Assembly: GCF_002575655.3 (NCBI RefSeq)
Contig: NC_053041.3
Location: 378,307,054 to 378,371,053 of the forward strand
Origin: Aegilops tauschii subsp. strangulata
Taxonomy: Eukaryota; Streptophyta; Magnoliopsida; Poales; Poaceae
Direction of reading: 5' to 3'
DNA: 64,000 bases
Shown here piece after piece: positions 46,586 to 57,836 of the stretch; the stretch's first letter is position 1, and every line of letters starts with the position of its first letter. Below the pieces are notes generated by a model that did not search any database, had not been told where the DNA came from, and worked only from the letters and a program-made list of their open reading frames with translations. Made by a program: the position numbers and the translations under genes.

Positions 46586-49500
46586 AATTCCTGCTCATCC
46601 TCGAGTAGATAAATGATAAAAAAAGATAATTTTTGATGTGGAATGCTACCTAGCATAATCTTGATCATATAATCTAATCATGGCATGAATATTAAGACAC
46701 GAGTGATTCAAAGCAATAGTCTATCATCTGACATTAAGACAATAATATTTCAAGCATACTAATAAAGCAATCATGTCTTCTCAAAATAACATGGCCAAAG
46801 AAAGTTATCCCTACAAAATCATATAGTCTGGCTATGCTCCATCTTCATCACACAAAGTATTTCATCAAGCACAAAACCGATGACAAGCCAAGAAATTGTT
46901 TCATACTTTTAATGTTCTCAGGCCTTTTCAACTTTCACGCAATACATGAGCGTGAGCCATGGATAAAGCACTATAGGTGGAATAGAATATGATGGTGGAG
47001 GTTGTGTGGAGAAGACAAAAAGGGAGAAAGTCTCACATCAACTAGGAAAATTAATGGGCTATGGAGATGCCCATCAATCGATGTCGATGCGAGGAGTAGG
47101 GATTGCTATGCAATGGATGCACTAGAGCTATAAGTTTATGAAAGCTCAAACTGAAAACTAAGTGGGTGTGCCAACTTGCTTGCTCGTGAAGACCTCAGGC
47201 ATTTGAGGAAGCCCATCATCGGAATATACAAGGCAAGTTCTATAATGAAAATTCCCACTAGTATAGGAAAGTGATAAATCAAGAGACTCTCTATATGAAG
47301 AACATGGTGCTACTATGAAGCACAAGTGTGGTAAAAGGATAGTAGCATTGCCCCTTCTCTCTTTTTCTCTCATTTTTTTTTTGTTTTTTTGGGCCCTCTC
47401 TTTTTTTGGCCTCTTTTTTTTATTTTTCGTCCGGAGTCTCATCCCGACTTGTGGGGGAATCATAGTCTCCATCATCCTTTCCTCACTGGGACAATGCTCT
47501 AATAATGATGATCGTCACACTTTTATTTACTTACAACTCAATATTACAACTCGATACTAGAACAAAGATGACTCTATATGAATGCCTCTGGCGGTGTACC
47601 GGGATGTGCAATGATCTAGCGTAGCAATGACATAAAAAAACGGACAAGCCATGAAAAAATCATGCTAGCTATCTTACGATCATGCAAAGAAATATGACAA
47701 TGAATGCTCAAGTCATGTATATGATGATGATGGAAGTTGCATGGCAATATATCTCGGAATGGCTATGGAAATGCCATGATAAGTAGGTATGGTGGCTGTT
47801 TTGAGGAAGATATAAGGAGGCTTATGTGTGATAGAGCGTATCGTATCACGGGGTTTGGATGCACCAGCGAAGTTTGCACCAACTCTCGAGGTGAGAAAGG
47901 GCAATGCACGGTACTGAAGAGGCTAGCAATGATGGAAGGGTGAGAGCGTGTATAATCCATGGACTCAACATTAGTCACAGAGAACTCACATACTTATTGC
48001 AAAAGTCTAGAAGCTATCGAAACAAAGCATTAGACGCATGCTCCTAGGGGGATAGATTGGTAGGAAAAGACCATCGCTCGTCCCCGACCGCCACTCATAA
48101 GGAAGACAATCAATAAATAAATCATGCTCCGACTTTGTTACATAACGGTTCACCATACGTGCATGCTACGGGAATCATAAACTTCAACACAAGTATTTCT
48201 AAAATCCACAATTACCCACTAGCATGACTCTAATATCACCATCTTTATATCACAGAACTATTGCAAGGAATCAAACATATCATATTCAGTGATCTACAAG
48301 TTTTATGTAGGATTTTATGACTAACCATGTGAACGACCAATTCTTGTCAACTCTCTAAATAGATATAGGTTAAGCAAGAGAGTTTAATTCTTTCTACAAA
48401 AGATATGCCCACGCTTAACAAATATAAGTGAAGCAAAAGACCATTCTACAAATGGCAGTTTTCTATGTCTAGGGGAAACAGGCAATCCAAACTTCAAATG
48501 ATATAAGTGAAGCTCATGAAGCATTCTATAAAGCCATACTCAAAAGATATAAGTGAAGTGCAAAGAGCATTCTACAAATCAACCAAGGACTATCTCATAC
48601 CAGCATGGTGCATTATTAAAAGAAAAAATAAAAAGCACACGACGCTCCAAGATTTACGCATATCATGTGATGCATAAAAATATAGCTCCAAGTAAAATTA
48701 CCGATGATCGTTAGAAGAAAGAGGGGATGCCTTCCGGGGCATCCCCAAGCTTAGTTGCTTGGGAGTCCTTGAATATTACCTTGGGGTGCCTCGGGCATCC
48801 CCAAGCTTGGGCTCTTGCCACTCCTTATTCCTTCATCCATCGTGATCTTACCCAAAACTTGAAAACTTCAATCACACAAAACTTAACAAAACCGTCATGA
48901 GATCCGTTAGTGTAATAAAACAAATCACCACTTCAAGTACTGTTGCAAACTCATTCATATTTTAGTTTTGCATTGTGGCTACTGTATTATAACTTCTCCA
49001 TGGCTTATACCACCGATACAATCGATAGTTTCATCAAAACGAGCAAAAGAATGCATCAAAAACAGAATCTGTCTTAAACAGGACAGTCTGTAGTAATCTG
49101 AACATTCACCATACTTCTGTAAATCTACAAATTCTGAAAAAATAGGAAACAATAAACAATTTGTATAGAAGTTCTGTGCAAAAAGTTTCAGAAGCATTTG
49201 ACTTTCCAGTAAAAAATGTAAAATCACGCACTACAGCCAAAGTTTCTGTTTTTGCACCGCACAAACCAAACAAGCAATCTAATCATCCTAACGGCAAATC
49301 TTGGCTTATTTTTATAATACAATGGATTTGTACAAGGGGATAATTATTTTTGTGAGAATCTTCATGAAAAATTCTACATTGTTTCCATGAGCATGAACAC
49401 AAGTGTTCAAGGTCGACCCTCACTTCACCAATGCATCACCTTTCAATCCTTCTCTTTTTGTGATTTTATAAGTTCCCCTCTATTTTTTTTAACTTTATAA

Positions 49501-49593
49501 AATCACTCAACAGAAATAAATGACTCTCTAAAACTTCTGGGTTGCCTCCCTGGCAGCGCTTTCTTTAAAGCCATTAAGGTAGGCATATAGTGC
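46586..49593 (-). other. AthB internal non-coding region
   Basis: AT-rich sequence without domain-bearing ORFs. It has pyrimidine runs at 47350-47440, a hairpin pair at 48725-48810, a conserved segment at 49080-49110 and, near 49545-49570, GGGTTGCCTCCCTGGCAGCG (the segment after the accessory ORF). Confidence 0.7.
48725..48810 (-). repeat. AthB hairpin pair with polypurine-tract copies
   Basis: On the element strand, AAGCTTGGGGATGC occurs at 48808-48795 and 48752-48739. The first continues GGGGATGCC CGA GGCACCCC; the second GGGGATGCC CCGGAA GGCATCCCC, a 9-bp stem with a 6-base loop. Confidence 0.88.
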
Positions 49594-50123
49594 TCAAGTA
49601 ATGGATCCACCCGAATCCCAAGCTATATCAAAGTCAAATTTAATTAACAATGATTTATAATTTAGTAGTGAGTAGAAAGTAACATATATCATGTAATGAC
49701 GAAGTCTAACTCTCTTTATATGCATCGGCATTTCATACAAAAACAATTCATGCACATCAAGTAAAGGCCAATACATAGCATAAGTAGTTTCTTGCAATTT
49801 TATCATGTTGGAAACGTAGAGAGGTGGAGATGTAGTTCCTCTCTCATAATAATTGCAAGTAGGAGCAGCAAGCACATGGATATTACAATCATCAAAATTA
49901 TCATGTGCAACGGTAAAAGGCAACCCATCAATATAATCCTTAATAAGAACAAACTTCTCCAATATAGTGTAGTTTGGAGAATTAAAAAAGATAATAGGAC
50001 TATCATGTGTGGGTGCAATAGCCACAATTTCATTCTTAACATAAGGAAATATAGAAATTTCATCTCCATAAGCATAATTCATATTGGCATCTTGGCCACA
50101 AGCATAGCAATTATCAAGTTCAG
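49594..50123 (-). CDS. AthB accessory ORF downstream of pol position, unknown function
   Basis: A clean frame of about 176 codons ends at 49594 and is cut by TatD; the frame runs on into the TatD LTR to 50145, so its true start is lost. It contains ELDNCYACGQDANMNYAYGD, SPIIFFNSPNYTILEKFVL and APTCNYYERGTTSPP. There is no domain I recognise. It lies upstream of the hairpin module, in the region between pol and 3' LTR where Athila-type elements can carry extra ORFs. AthA 23581-23793 looks like a shorter relative. Confidence 0.55.
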
Positions 50124-51356
50124 TGTCAGGTGGTAGGTGCGACATATGCCAACGGGTGGCTTATCATAGTGGGTGCCAGTAAGACGTCGCGGGTGCCTGG
50201 AAACGGGATGAGGCGAAGACATGCACGCCGGCGAATTTTACCCAGGTTCGGGGCTCTCCGAGGAGATAACACCCCTAGTCCTGCTCTGCGGGGTCTCCGC
50301 ATGATCACTAGATCAGGAAGAGTAGCTACAATCGCTCCTAGAGCTGTTGGGTTCAAGGGAGAAGAAGAACAAGGCTAGCTCTTGCTTATCTCTCTCTATG
50401 GTGTGCGTGTAATGCTAAGAAGCCAAACCTTTGCATGGGTGTCCCGGGGGGTTTATATAGGCCTACCCCCCGGGGGTACAATTGTAATCCGGCTGGGCAC
50501 TGGTCCCAGCCGTCAGTGTCTACGCTCGCCGGCTTCTCCGCCGGCCGTTGGGGCCCGCCGACTGGTAGGTCCCGCCGGCTGCCGGCCTTTTGGTCGACAG
50601 GCCGGCCGCACCGCCTAGGGTCTTGTCGGCGGCTACTTACTGTAGCCTTGCCCCTGATGACGAGGGCTCCGTCGAGGTAAGCGTGGCTACAGTGTGCCGC
50701 CTCAAGGGCTCTCACTGTAGCCTTACCTCGTCTTGTCTCCTTAATGTGGCACATGCTTCGAGGGAGGGGGTAGCCGGCTTCTGGGGGCCGGCTATGCCCT
50801 TGGCCGACTGGGGGGAGGCCGGGCCGCCTTCGCGCCTCTCTCTGGCTGAAGGGGCCCGCCGCCCGTGGGCCGTACTGGCGTCTGCCATGGGTGACGTTGA
50901 GGCCAGCATGGCTACAGTGCCGAGCCGGACGGGAGATGGCCGTCCCGTACGGCGTCCTGTGGCCATGCCTGCCTCGGGCTTCAGGGGTAGTGGGCCGCAC
51001 TGTGGCCACACCCCGTCTTGTCACCGTTATGTGGGTGTAGTTTTGGTGGTTGCGGTCTTGGCCGGCTCCTTGGAGTCGGCGCTCTTCGTGGCCGACTCTG
51101 GGGAGTCGGCGTTCTTCATGGCCGGCTCTGGGGAGTCGGCATCCTCTATGACCGGCTTCCTAGAGTCGGCCATCCCGTGGTTATCTTGGGGGGAGGTTGC
51201 TGAGGCTGGGTCGCCTTCTGGGAGTCGGCTTTAGAAATAGCCGACCGGGGAAGGCGGCCCAATGCTTGAAATGCTTGAAGGCCCGAAAGGCCTGATAATT
51301 TTTTTGGAAGAGCTAGGGGCAGTCGGTTAGGCTACCCGTGGCCATTTACTCCGACA
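50124..51356 (-). repeat. TatD 3' LTR
   Basis: This roughly 1.23-kb LTR ends TACTCCGACA on the plus strand and is followed by the polypurine tract (minus strand CTTCGGGCACTAC, 51357-51369). A TATA-like CTATATAAAC on the minus strand lies near 50455. It contains several diverged GGCCGGCTCTGGGGAGTCGG-like units at about 51060-51170. Confidence 0.75.
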
Positions 51357-51369
51357 GTAGTGCCCGAAG

Positions 51370-51953
51370 CTGATTGGGCTTCGAGGTTGGGTGGGAGTCG
51401 ATAAGCTCGGTCAGCTTCCTATCTTGACAAGCCGGCAGCTGGGAGCTGGCCTTGGTTAGGCGCGTTGTCTCGGGAAAAAATTTCGGAGTCGGAGGGCGGG
51501 AGCTCGCCAGCGCGTGCACCGGGCCGCGGGCCGGCCACTTGCCGCCTGCGAACCACGTGGCCTCTCTAGGCTAAAAAGCCTGCCAGCCCACGCGCGCGAC
51601 GGGACGTCGCCGCAGGGCGGGGGCCCGCCACGTCCACGCCCCGGCCCAGGCGTGGATCCTCTGCAGCCCGAAACCGCCCGCATATCTCCCTGCGGAAGTT
51701 TCGGCACGCCTTTAGGGCGTAATAATCGCAAGGCATGGGGGGAGTGGGTGCAGTTAATCCCACGGCTCACCCCACGTCCGGCCTCCCCGGCTTCACCTTG
51801 CGAAGCTATAAGTAGGGGGAGGGGGGAGAGCGGCAGGCTCTCGCACGCTCCTCCTCTTTCCACCATCTCCTTTCTCCTGCCCTTTCGTGCAACAGCGCCT
51901 CGCCGCCGCGCTCTTCCACCACTCGTTCCTCCGCCGCCGCGCTCGTTTTCACC
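51370..51953. other. TatD leader of antisense gene
   Basis: GC-rich 580 bp upstream of the aORF start codon. A TATA-like CTATAAGTAGGG on the plus strand at about 51805 lies 150 bp before the ATG and is a candidate promoter for the antisense gene. Overlapping long ORFs here reflect GC richness. Confidence 0.5.
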
Positions 51954-54900
51954 ATGCCTCCCGCCACGGAGCAGTACGGCGGGGATTGGGACGGCTCCAA
52001 CATCCACGAGGATCACGTCGAATTCCTCCGCAAGACACGGCGGCTGCCCGGCGCGGACAAGGTGGAGGTCCGTCTCGCGCCGGCGAAGGAGCTTACGCCG
52101 GAGCCGCGGGAGGGCGAGCGGGTGGTCTTCCGCTCGCATTTCTTGCGCGGCATCGGCCTGCCCGTGAGCGCCTTCTTCCGCTCTTGGCTCGAGTTCTACC
52201 AGCTCTAGCCGCACCACCTCACCCCGAACGCGGTGGTGCTACTGTCTGCCTTCGTCACCCTGTGCGAAGGCTACCTCGGTGTCGTCCCTACCCTCGAGCT
52301 CTTGGGGGACTTTTTCCAGTCCAAGCTGGGCACGCGCATGCAGGGCGTGCCGGCTCAGACCGGCGCCTTCATCGCGATGCGGAGGGTGGCTGCCGACAAA
52401 CCCTTCCCCGTCATCACGCTGATCCAGTCGGTGAAGTTATGGCAAAACTCGTACATCTACGTCAGGAACATCGCCCCGCAGGGCGACTACGTCAACCTGC
52501 TGGCTTAAGTTGCCGGCCCCAGTGGTCCTACCGGGTCGTGACGCTGACGCCGGCTGGATCCGCAGCCGTCGCCCGAGTGCGAGCGATGACCCAGTCGGAG
52601 GGCTTGTCGGGGCCCGACCTGCTGGCCGCCTTCGTCACGCGCCGGGTACTCCCGCTCCAGAGCCGCCCTCATCTGATCTGTCAGATGAGCGGCCAGCTCG
52701 ATCCGAGCCGGATGTGTACCAAGGACATGCCGCACGAGGAGGTGGCCTATATGGTGAACTACCTCGCGAACTGCAAACTCTCCGAAGAGTGGCAGTTCGG
52801 CAAGGAGCCATATAGCCGAACCAATCCGCCGCCCACGGTATGTTCTCCTTGTCTCTTTCTCTTTCTCAGTTTTGTTGCCGAGTTCCTTTTGGCCGACTCT
52901 GACTAGTCGGCTTGTTTTCGACAGAGCCCTCTTCTTCGGCCTGCAGGCGGGTCGGGCGCGGAGCGCCGATTCGCCCCCGACCGGACGGAGGACGATCAGG
53001 AGGACCCCGACTTATGGGCGGCTGCTATGGACGACAACACCGAGCCGGGTGGTGGCCAAGCCGGCGGCGAAGCAGGCGGCTCCGGGCATGGAGTTACCTT
53101 CGACGACTGGCCGGACGACGACGAGGCCGAAGTCGTCCCGCGCCGTCAGCCGGCATCTGGCCGCGGCGCGGGTTCCTCCGCTGCACCGCCTGCTCGGGGC
53201 GGCGGGCAAAAGCGTCGCGCCGCACAGGGTTTGTTCGGCAGTCGGACGAAGAATCCCAGGGGTGGGGCGGCGGCGACCAGGCGGGAGGAGGCGGCCGCGA
53301 AGGCGGCTCGCTTCCGCAAGACGGTGAAGCAAGCGCAGACGGTGTCGGCGTAAGTTCAAACTCCTTCATGTACTCTTTTTTCTTTCTTTTCTCTGGTGGT
53401 TCCTGAATCCTTGTCTTTTTCTCCAAACAACCAGAGCTCCATTGTCGCTCGAGCGGGCGGCTGCCGCCTCCGTCGTTGAGTCGCCGAGGGGGTCTGGGAG
53501 CACCACTCGTCGCGTGGACCCCCGAGCCGACCTTCAGGCGGCGATGGAGCGGAACGCGCGGGAGGCGCGGGAGGAGCGGGGGGCGGAGGCACGGAAGGCG
53601 GCGGCCGCCCAGGCGGCGCAGGAGGAGGAGGCGGCGAAGGCGCGCGCCGACGCCGCAGCCAAGGCCCAGGCGGAGGCTGCAGCTGCGGCGACGGCGGAGG
53701 GGGCCTTGTTGGTCACCCCACTGCGCGTCGCAGCGCCCGGGGCCCCGGAGCGCCCGCCAGGAGAGGCCGGCGGCGACCAGCCGGGGCTAAAGAGGGATGA
53801 CGACGTCGTCATCCTGGAGAGGGCGCCGGTGCCGACTCCGCCGACTGGGACGGCTCAAGGCGGCCGGCCTGATCTGCCGTCTGCGCAGTCGGCGGGGGGC
53901 GAGCCGGCCGCGAGGACCGAGCTGGCGGTCCGGATGCCGCCGAGCCGGCGCGCGGGGAAGGCTGCGTCAGAGCCACAGAAGGCGGCGTCGGAGCCGCAGC
54001 CGGCTATGGGCTCCAGCTCGTCGGCCCAGGATGTGGAGGTGCCCCACGCCACCTCAGGGTGGACGCCGGGCGGAGGGACGGCCGTGATGAACGTGGCCGC
54101 GCAGGACGTCCGGACCCGGCTCCAAGCCCAGGCTATGGCGCTGAGGCAATACACCGACGAGTTCCTTGCGACGCGGGCGGCCATCCGGGTTAGGCTTCTT
54201 ATCTTGCTTCTTCTTGATCTTGGTTTCTTCTGTGGGGGCGCGTCAGCGCAACCACTGGGTGTAGTCCCCGAGTTCCGAGTCGGCTGCTGAGCAGGCGACT
54301 TGGAACTTCTTAGTGGATTTGGCTTTGCTATTCTTGTTCTTACTTCGATCTTCTGCCTATCTTGCAGGACTACCACAATCTTCGTGCGGCCGCCTTCAAC
54401 TCCCAGGCTCAGGAGCTGACCCAGAAGACCGCCGACCTAACTGAGAGCCGGGGTAAGTGCTTTGTTCTTTATCTCACGTGGGGGCGCGTCAGCGCAGCCA
54501 CTGGGTGTAGTCCCCGAGATTCGGGCCGACTGCTGAGCAGTCGGGTCGGATCTTCCTTGACGACTTCCTCTTATTGTTTCTTCTTTTTATGTCGTCTCTG
54601 CAGCGGCCAACGCCGGTCTGAGGGCACAGCTGGGAGAGTCTCAGACTGCCCTTCGTGCCAAGGATGCCGAGCTCGCCGCCTTGGTGCATGAACGCGACCG
54701 CCTGGCCAAGAAGTTGGCCGACCAGGAGGAGGGCCACAAGGCGGCTCTGAAGGCGGTGCAGGACCGCGAAGCCGCCCTCCAGGCCGAGTACGAGACAGAA
54801 GCGGCTGGCTGGGTTGAAGCAAGGCAGACTCTGATCACTGCCTATGGTCAGATCGAAGATCTGGTTGACGGTAAGCCGCCTACTTCTTCGTCCTATCTTG

Positions 54901-55561
54901 CCGTCTGCCGCTTTTGGCTCGTTTTCTGACCTGGTGTTTTCTCTTCTTTCTCTTTCTTTCTTGCACAGAGTACTTCCCTGGCTACTCTACCGCCGCCAAC
55001 CAGACCATCGAGGCCCGCCGCCAAGCGCGACGGCAGGCTGGCTTCGAGATTGCACCAACCGCTGGCCGTTCGCTGGAGGAGCAGCTCTTGGCGATCCAGG
55101 CCCGTCTCCAGCTGGCTCACCGACTGCTCCGCCGGCTTCAGCATGCCAGGGCGCAAGTATTGGCCGCCCTCTGGCCCGGCGAAGTGGTTCCCTGCACCCC
55201 CAGTCGGACTGCCGACTGGCTGGAGGTGGCGGTCGGTCGCTTCGAAGCCTGGAAGGCCTCGGCAGCTCGGTCCGGCGCCAGGCGGGCGCTGGAGTTCGTC
55301 AAGGCCTGGTACCCCGGCCTGAGCCTGGATCAGCTGGCTACCTGGCGGCAGCAAGCCGACACGGAGCTTGAGCCGGCGCGGCCGGCTATCATCCGGCGGG
55401 CTTCGGCGATCGCCGACTACACCGACACCAGCGTCTTCACCCCTGAGGTAGATGACAACGGTGTCGCCCAGCCAGAGGAGTGGTTCGGGCTGAACCTGGC
55501 AGACAGTGAAGACTCAGCGGAGGAGATCGACTCCAGTGACGAGGGCGAGGAGGAGGAGTAG
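51954..55561 (+). pseudogene. TatD antisense accessory gene (aORF), six exons
   Basis: Six exons are predicted: 51954-52837, 52925-53349, 53435-54188, 54368-54452, 54604-54870 and 54969-55561. All five introns are GT-AG (87, 85, 179, 151 and 98 bp) with phases 0, 2, 0, 1, 1, and the frame stays open across all five joins. Exon 1 encodes the gypsy-type domain (HFLRGIGLPVSAFFRSWLEF, LLSAFVTLCEGYLGVVPTLE). Exons 2-3 are charged and Ala/Glu-rich; exons 4-5 form a coiled coil (LAALVHERDRLAKKLADQEE). Exon 6 is helical (RLQLAHRLLRRLQHARAQ) and ends DSSDEGEEEE. Only two lesions are obvious: TAG at 52206 and a frameshift with stop near 52505. No function is known; nuclear or chromatin binding would be a guess. 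Confidence 0.82.
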
Positions 55562-56325
55562 GGTGAAGACGCCAAGCCGGATGGTGGAGCGGCCGACCAG
55601 CCTCAGCCTGACCGCGCCTCCAGCACCATGTCACGCGCGGGTGCGTCGCCTGCCACTGGTGGTGACCAAGCCGAGACCCGCTAGCCGGCCACTCCTTCAG
55701 CCGGCGACGCCATCTCCACCGACCAGCCTGGCTCCCGCACCGCGCCTTAGTCTAGTCTGCTATCCTTTGTTTTCCTGTCTTGTCACTTTTGGAACGATAT
55801 TCTGTTAAGTCTGCACAATTCCACCCACTGGGGGTGTATTCGAACTATGTCGATTGTCGTCCTGTTGGGGGCTTTTATATGTATATATAACTTATGCATG
55901 CATTTGGCTTTTCCTCGTACTTTGCTTTTCATCCTTCTGCTGTTTCCTTTGCCGCCCTCCCTTGGTTGCCGCCTCCCCAGTCAAACAGTTGCTCTGCAAT
56001 CTATAGCTGGAGGAGTGCATGGCCAATTGGGGGGGGGCAAGTACTCTAGCTTTGCTGGACTAGAGCTAAGTGTTTAGGAAGCCGGCCAGCCGACTGTTCT
56101 GACAGCCGGCAAGCGTGGTTGGAGGCCGTCATTTTGCTATATAAGTTCGTTGGTCCTTAGCCGTTTTTCGTGTGGGCATCCTTTTTGCCTTGTCTCTTGC
56201 TAGTCGGACAGTCGGTTCTTCGAGCTGCGACTTTCAACAAGAGAGGACTCGGGAGCCGGCACACTACTTGTCTGACTTCAGGTAGAACTTTTAGTATAGC
56301 TCAAGGCGGCCAGTCCCCGGGCCGA
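55562..56325. other. TatD spacer between aORF and integrase ends
   Basis: Convergent 3' ends again. It contains a C/G-rich tail after the stop, TATATGTATATATAA near 55876 and a run of eight G at about 56030. No domain-bearing ORF is seen. Confidence 0.6.
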
Positions 56326-57836
56326 CTAGTCGAACCCGGTGCCAGACAAGAAATCAAATGTAATGATACATTCGTGGATATGACACTCGTCATTCATAGA
56401 TAAATAAAGGCAGTCCCCGAGTACTGTTCGGGGGGCCTGTTGGTTCGTACTTAATACAAAAGGGTAGCATGATACATACTGCTTTGAACTGTAAAATCTT
56501 CTCAGGTGGTTCGCGTTCCATGGTCGCTCCGACTCCTTGCCGGAGTCATCTCTCTTGCGTGCTCTTGGTTTTTGCGCGTCGATCAAGTAGTAGGAGTCAT
56601 TGCCTAGTGCCTTGCTGATGACGAAGGGGCCTTCCCAAGGGGTCGAGAGCTTGTGCTGGCCGGCTGTTCGCTGGATCAGCCGAAGCACAAGGTCGCCCTC
56701 TTGGAAGGATCTTGGCTTGACCTTGCGGTTGTGGTAGCGGCGCAACCCTTGCTGGTAGATGGCGGACCGACTGAGTGCTAAGAGCCGGCCTTCTTCCAGT
56801 AGGTCGACGCCGTCTTCTCTTGCTTCCTTGGCCTCCGCCTCCGTGTACATGGTGATCCGAGGCGAGTCGAACTCGATGTCGGTTGGGATGACACCCTCGG
56901 CACCATATACAAGGAAGAACGGAGTGAAGCCGGTTGACTTGTTGGGTGTAGTGCGCAGACTCCAGAGAACAGCCGGCAGCTCATCGAGCCAGCAGCCGGC
57001 TGATCGCTCCAGTGGTACAACCAGTCGAGGCTTGATGCCGGAGAGGATGAGTCCATTTGCTCGCTCGACCTGGCCGTTTGACTGCGGGTGGGCAACGGAC
57101 GCTAAGTCCAGTCAGATGCCCTGCGTTGCGCAGAAACGTGCCAGTGCTCCTTTGGCAAAGCTCGTGCCGTTGTCGGTGATGATGCTGTGCGGCACGCCGT
57201 ACCGAGTAGTGATGTCAGTGATGAATGTTACGGCAGTCGGCCAATTCAGCTTCTTGATCGGCTTCGCTTCGATCCACTTGGTGAACTTGTCCACGGCGAC
57301 AAGTAGATGTGTCAAGCCGCCGCGGGCTGTCTTGAAAGGGCCCACCATGTCCAGTCCCCAGACGGCAAAGGGCCAGGTAAGGGAATGGTCTTGAGTGCAG
57401 AAGCCGGCAGGTGTTGCTTGGAACTGAAAAATTGGCATCCTCTGCAGCTCTTGACTATCTCTTTGGCATCTTCCAAGGCAGTCGGCCAAAAGAAACCATG
57501 GCGGAAAGCCTTGGCCACAAGTGATCTTGAGGCTGCGTGGTGGCCGCATTCGCCTTGGTGGATATCTTTGAGGATTGCCACTCCTTTTTCTGGCTCGACA
57601 CAACGCTGGAAGACTCCAGTGACGCTGCGCTTCACAAGCTCTCTGTTGATTATTGCATATGCTCCGGCTCGTTGTTGCACTAGTCTTGCTGAGATCTCAT
57701 CAGCCGGCAGCTCTCTGCTGACTAGGAACTTGAGGATTGGCTGGGCCCATGATGGAGCTGTGACTTCTTCTTCTGTTAGTGTAGCCACCATGACTCGGGT
57801 GGGTGGGTTGGGTGGCGTGGAACTGGAATCGGCCAC
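56326..57836 (-). pseudogene. TatD integrase
   Basis: The HHCC finger (DIHQGECGHHAASRSLVAKA, VKSCRGCQFF) lies at about 57560-57430. The core follows in shifted frame with VAVDKFTKWIEAKPIK, IITDNGTSFAKGAL, and, after a TGA near 57117, SNGQVERANG, so the DDE triad is present. The C-terminal part has GAEGVIPTDIEFDSPRITMY, GDLVLRLIQRT and WEGPFVISKALG, then NANHLRRFYSSKQ. An extension of about 50 codons runs to 56326 in place of the RRFYA stop of TatA and TatB. No chromodomain is present. Confidence 0.92.

Larger units (their letters stand above)
45074..50123 (-). mobile_element. AthB: Athila-type element (Sabrina/WHAM-like), interrupted by TatD
   Basis: One LTR (45074-46571) and 3.5 kb of interior are visible on the minus strand. 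The interior 48700-49450 shares order and wording with AthA (hairpin pair, CAGATTACTACAGACTGTCC segment, GGTCGACC segment). The 5' LTR and pol are not in the window. CATAC at 45069-45073 should be its left target duplication. Confidence 0.85.

Noticed and set aside
47315..47560. Phe/Leu-rich ORF resembling a membrane segment
   Set aside because: It translates a poly-T/pyrimidine run in AthB non-coding DNA.
50386..51234. 200-codon ORFs on both strands in the TatD LTR
   Set aside because: Long only because of GC-rich, repeat-like LTR sequence; no homology pattern seen.
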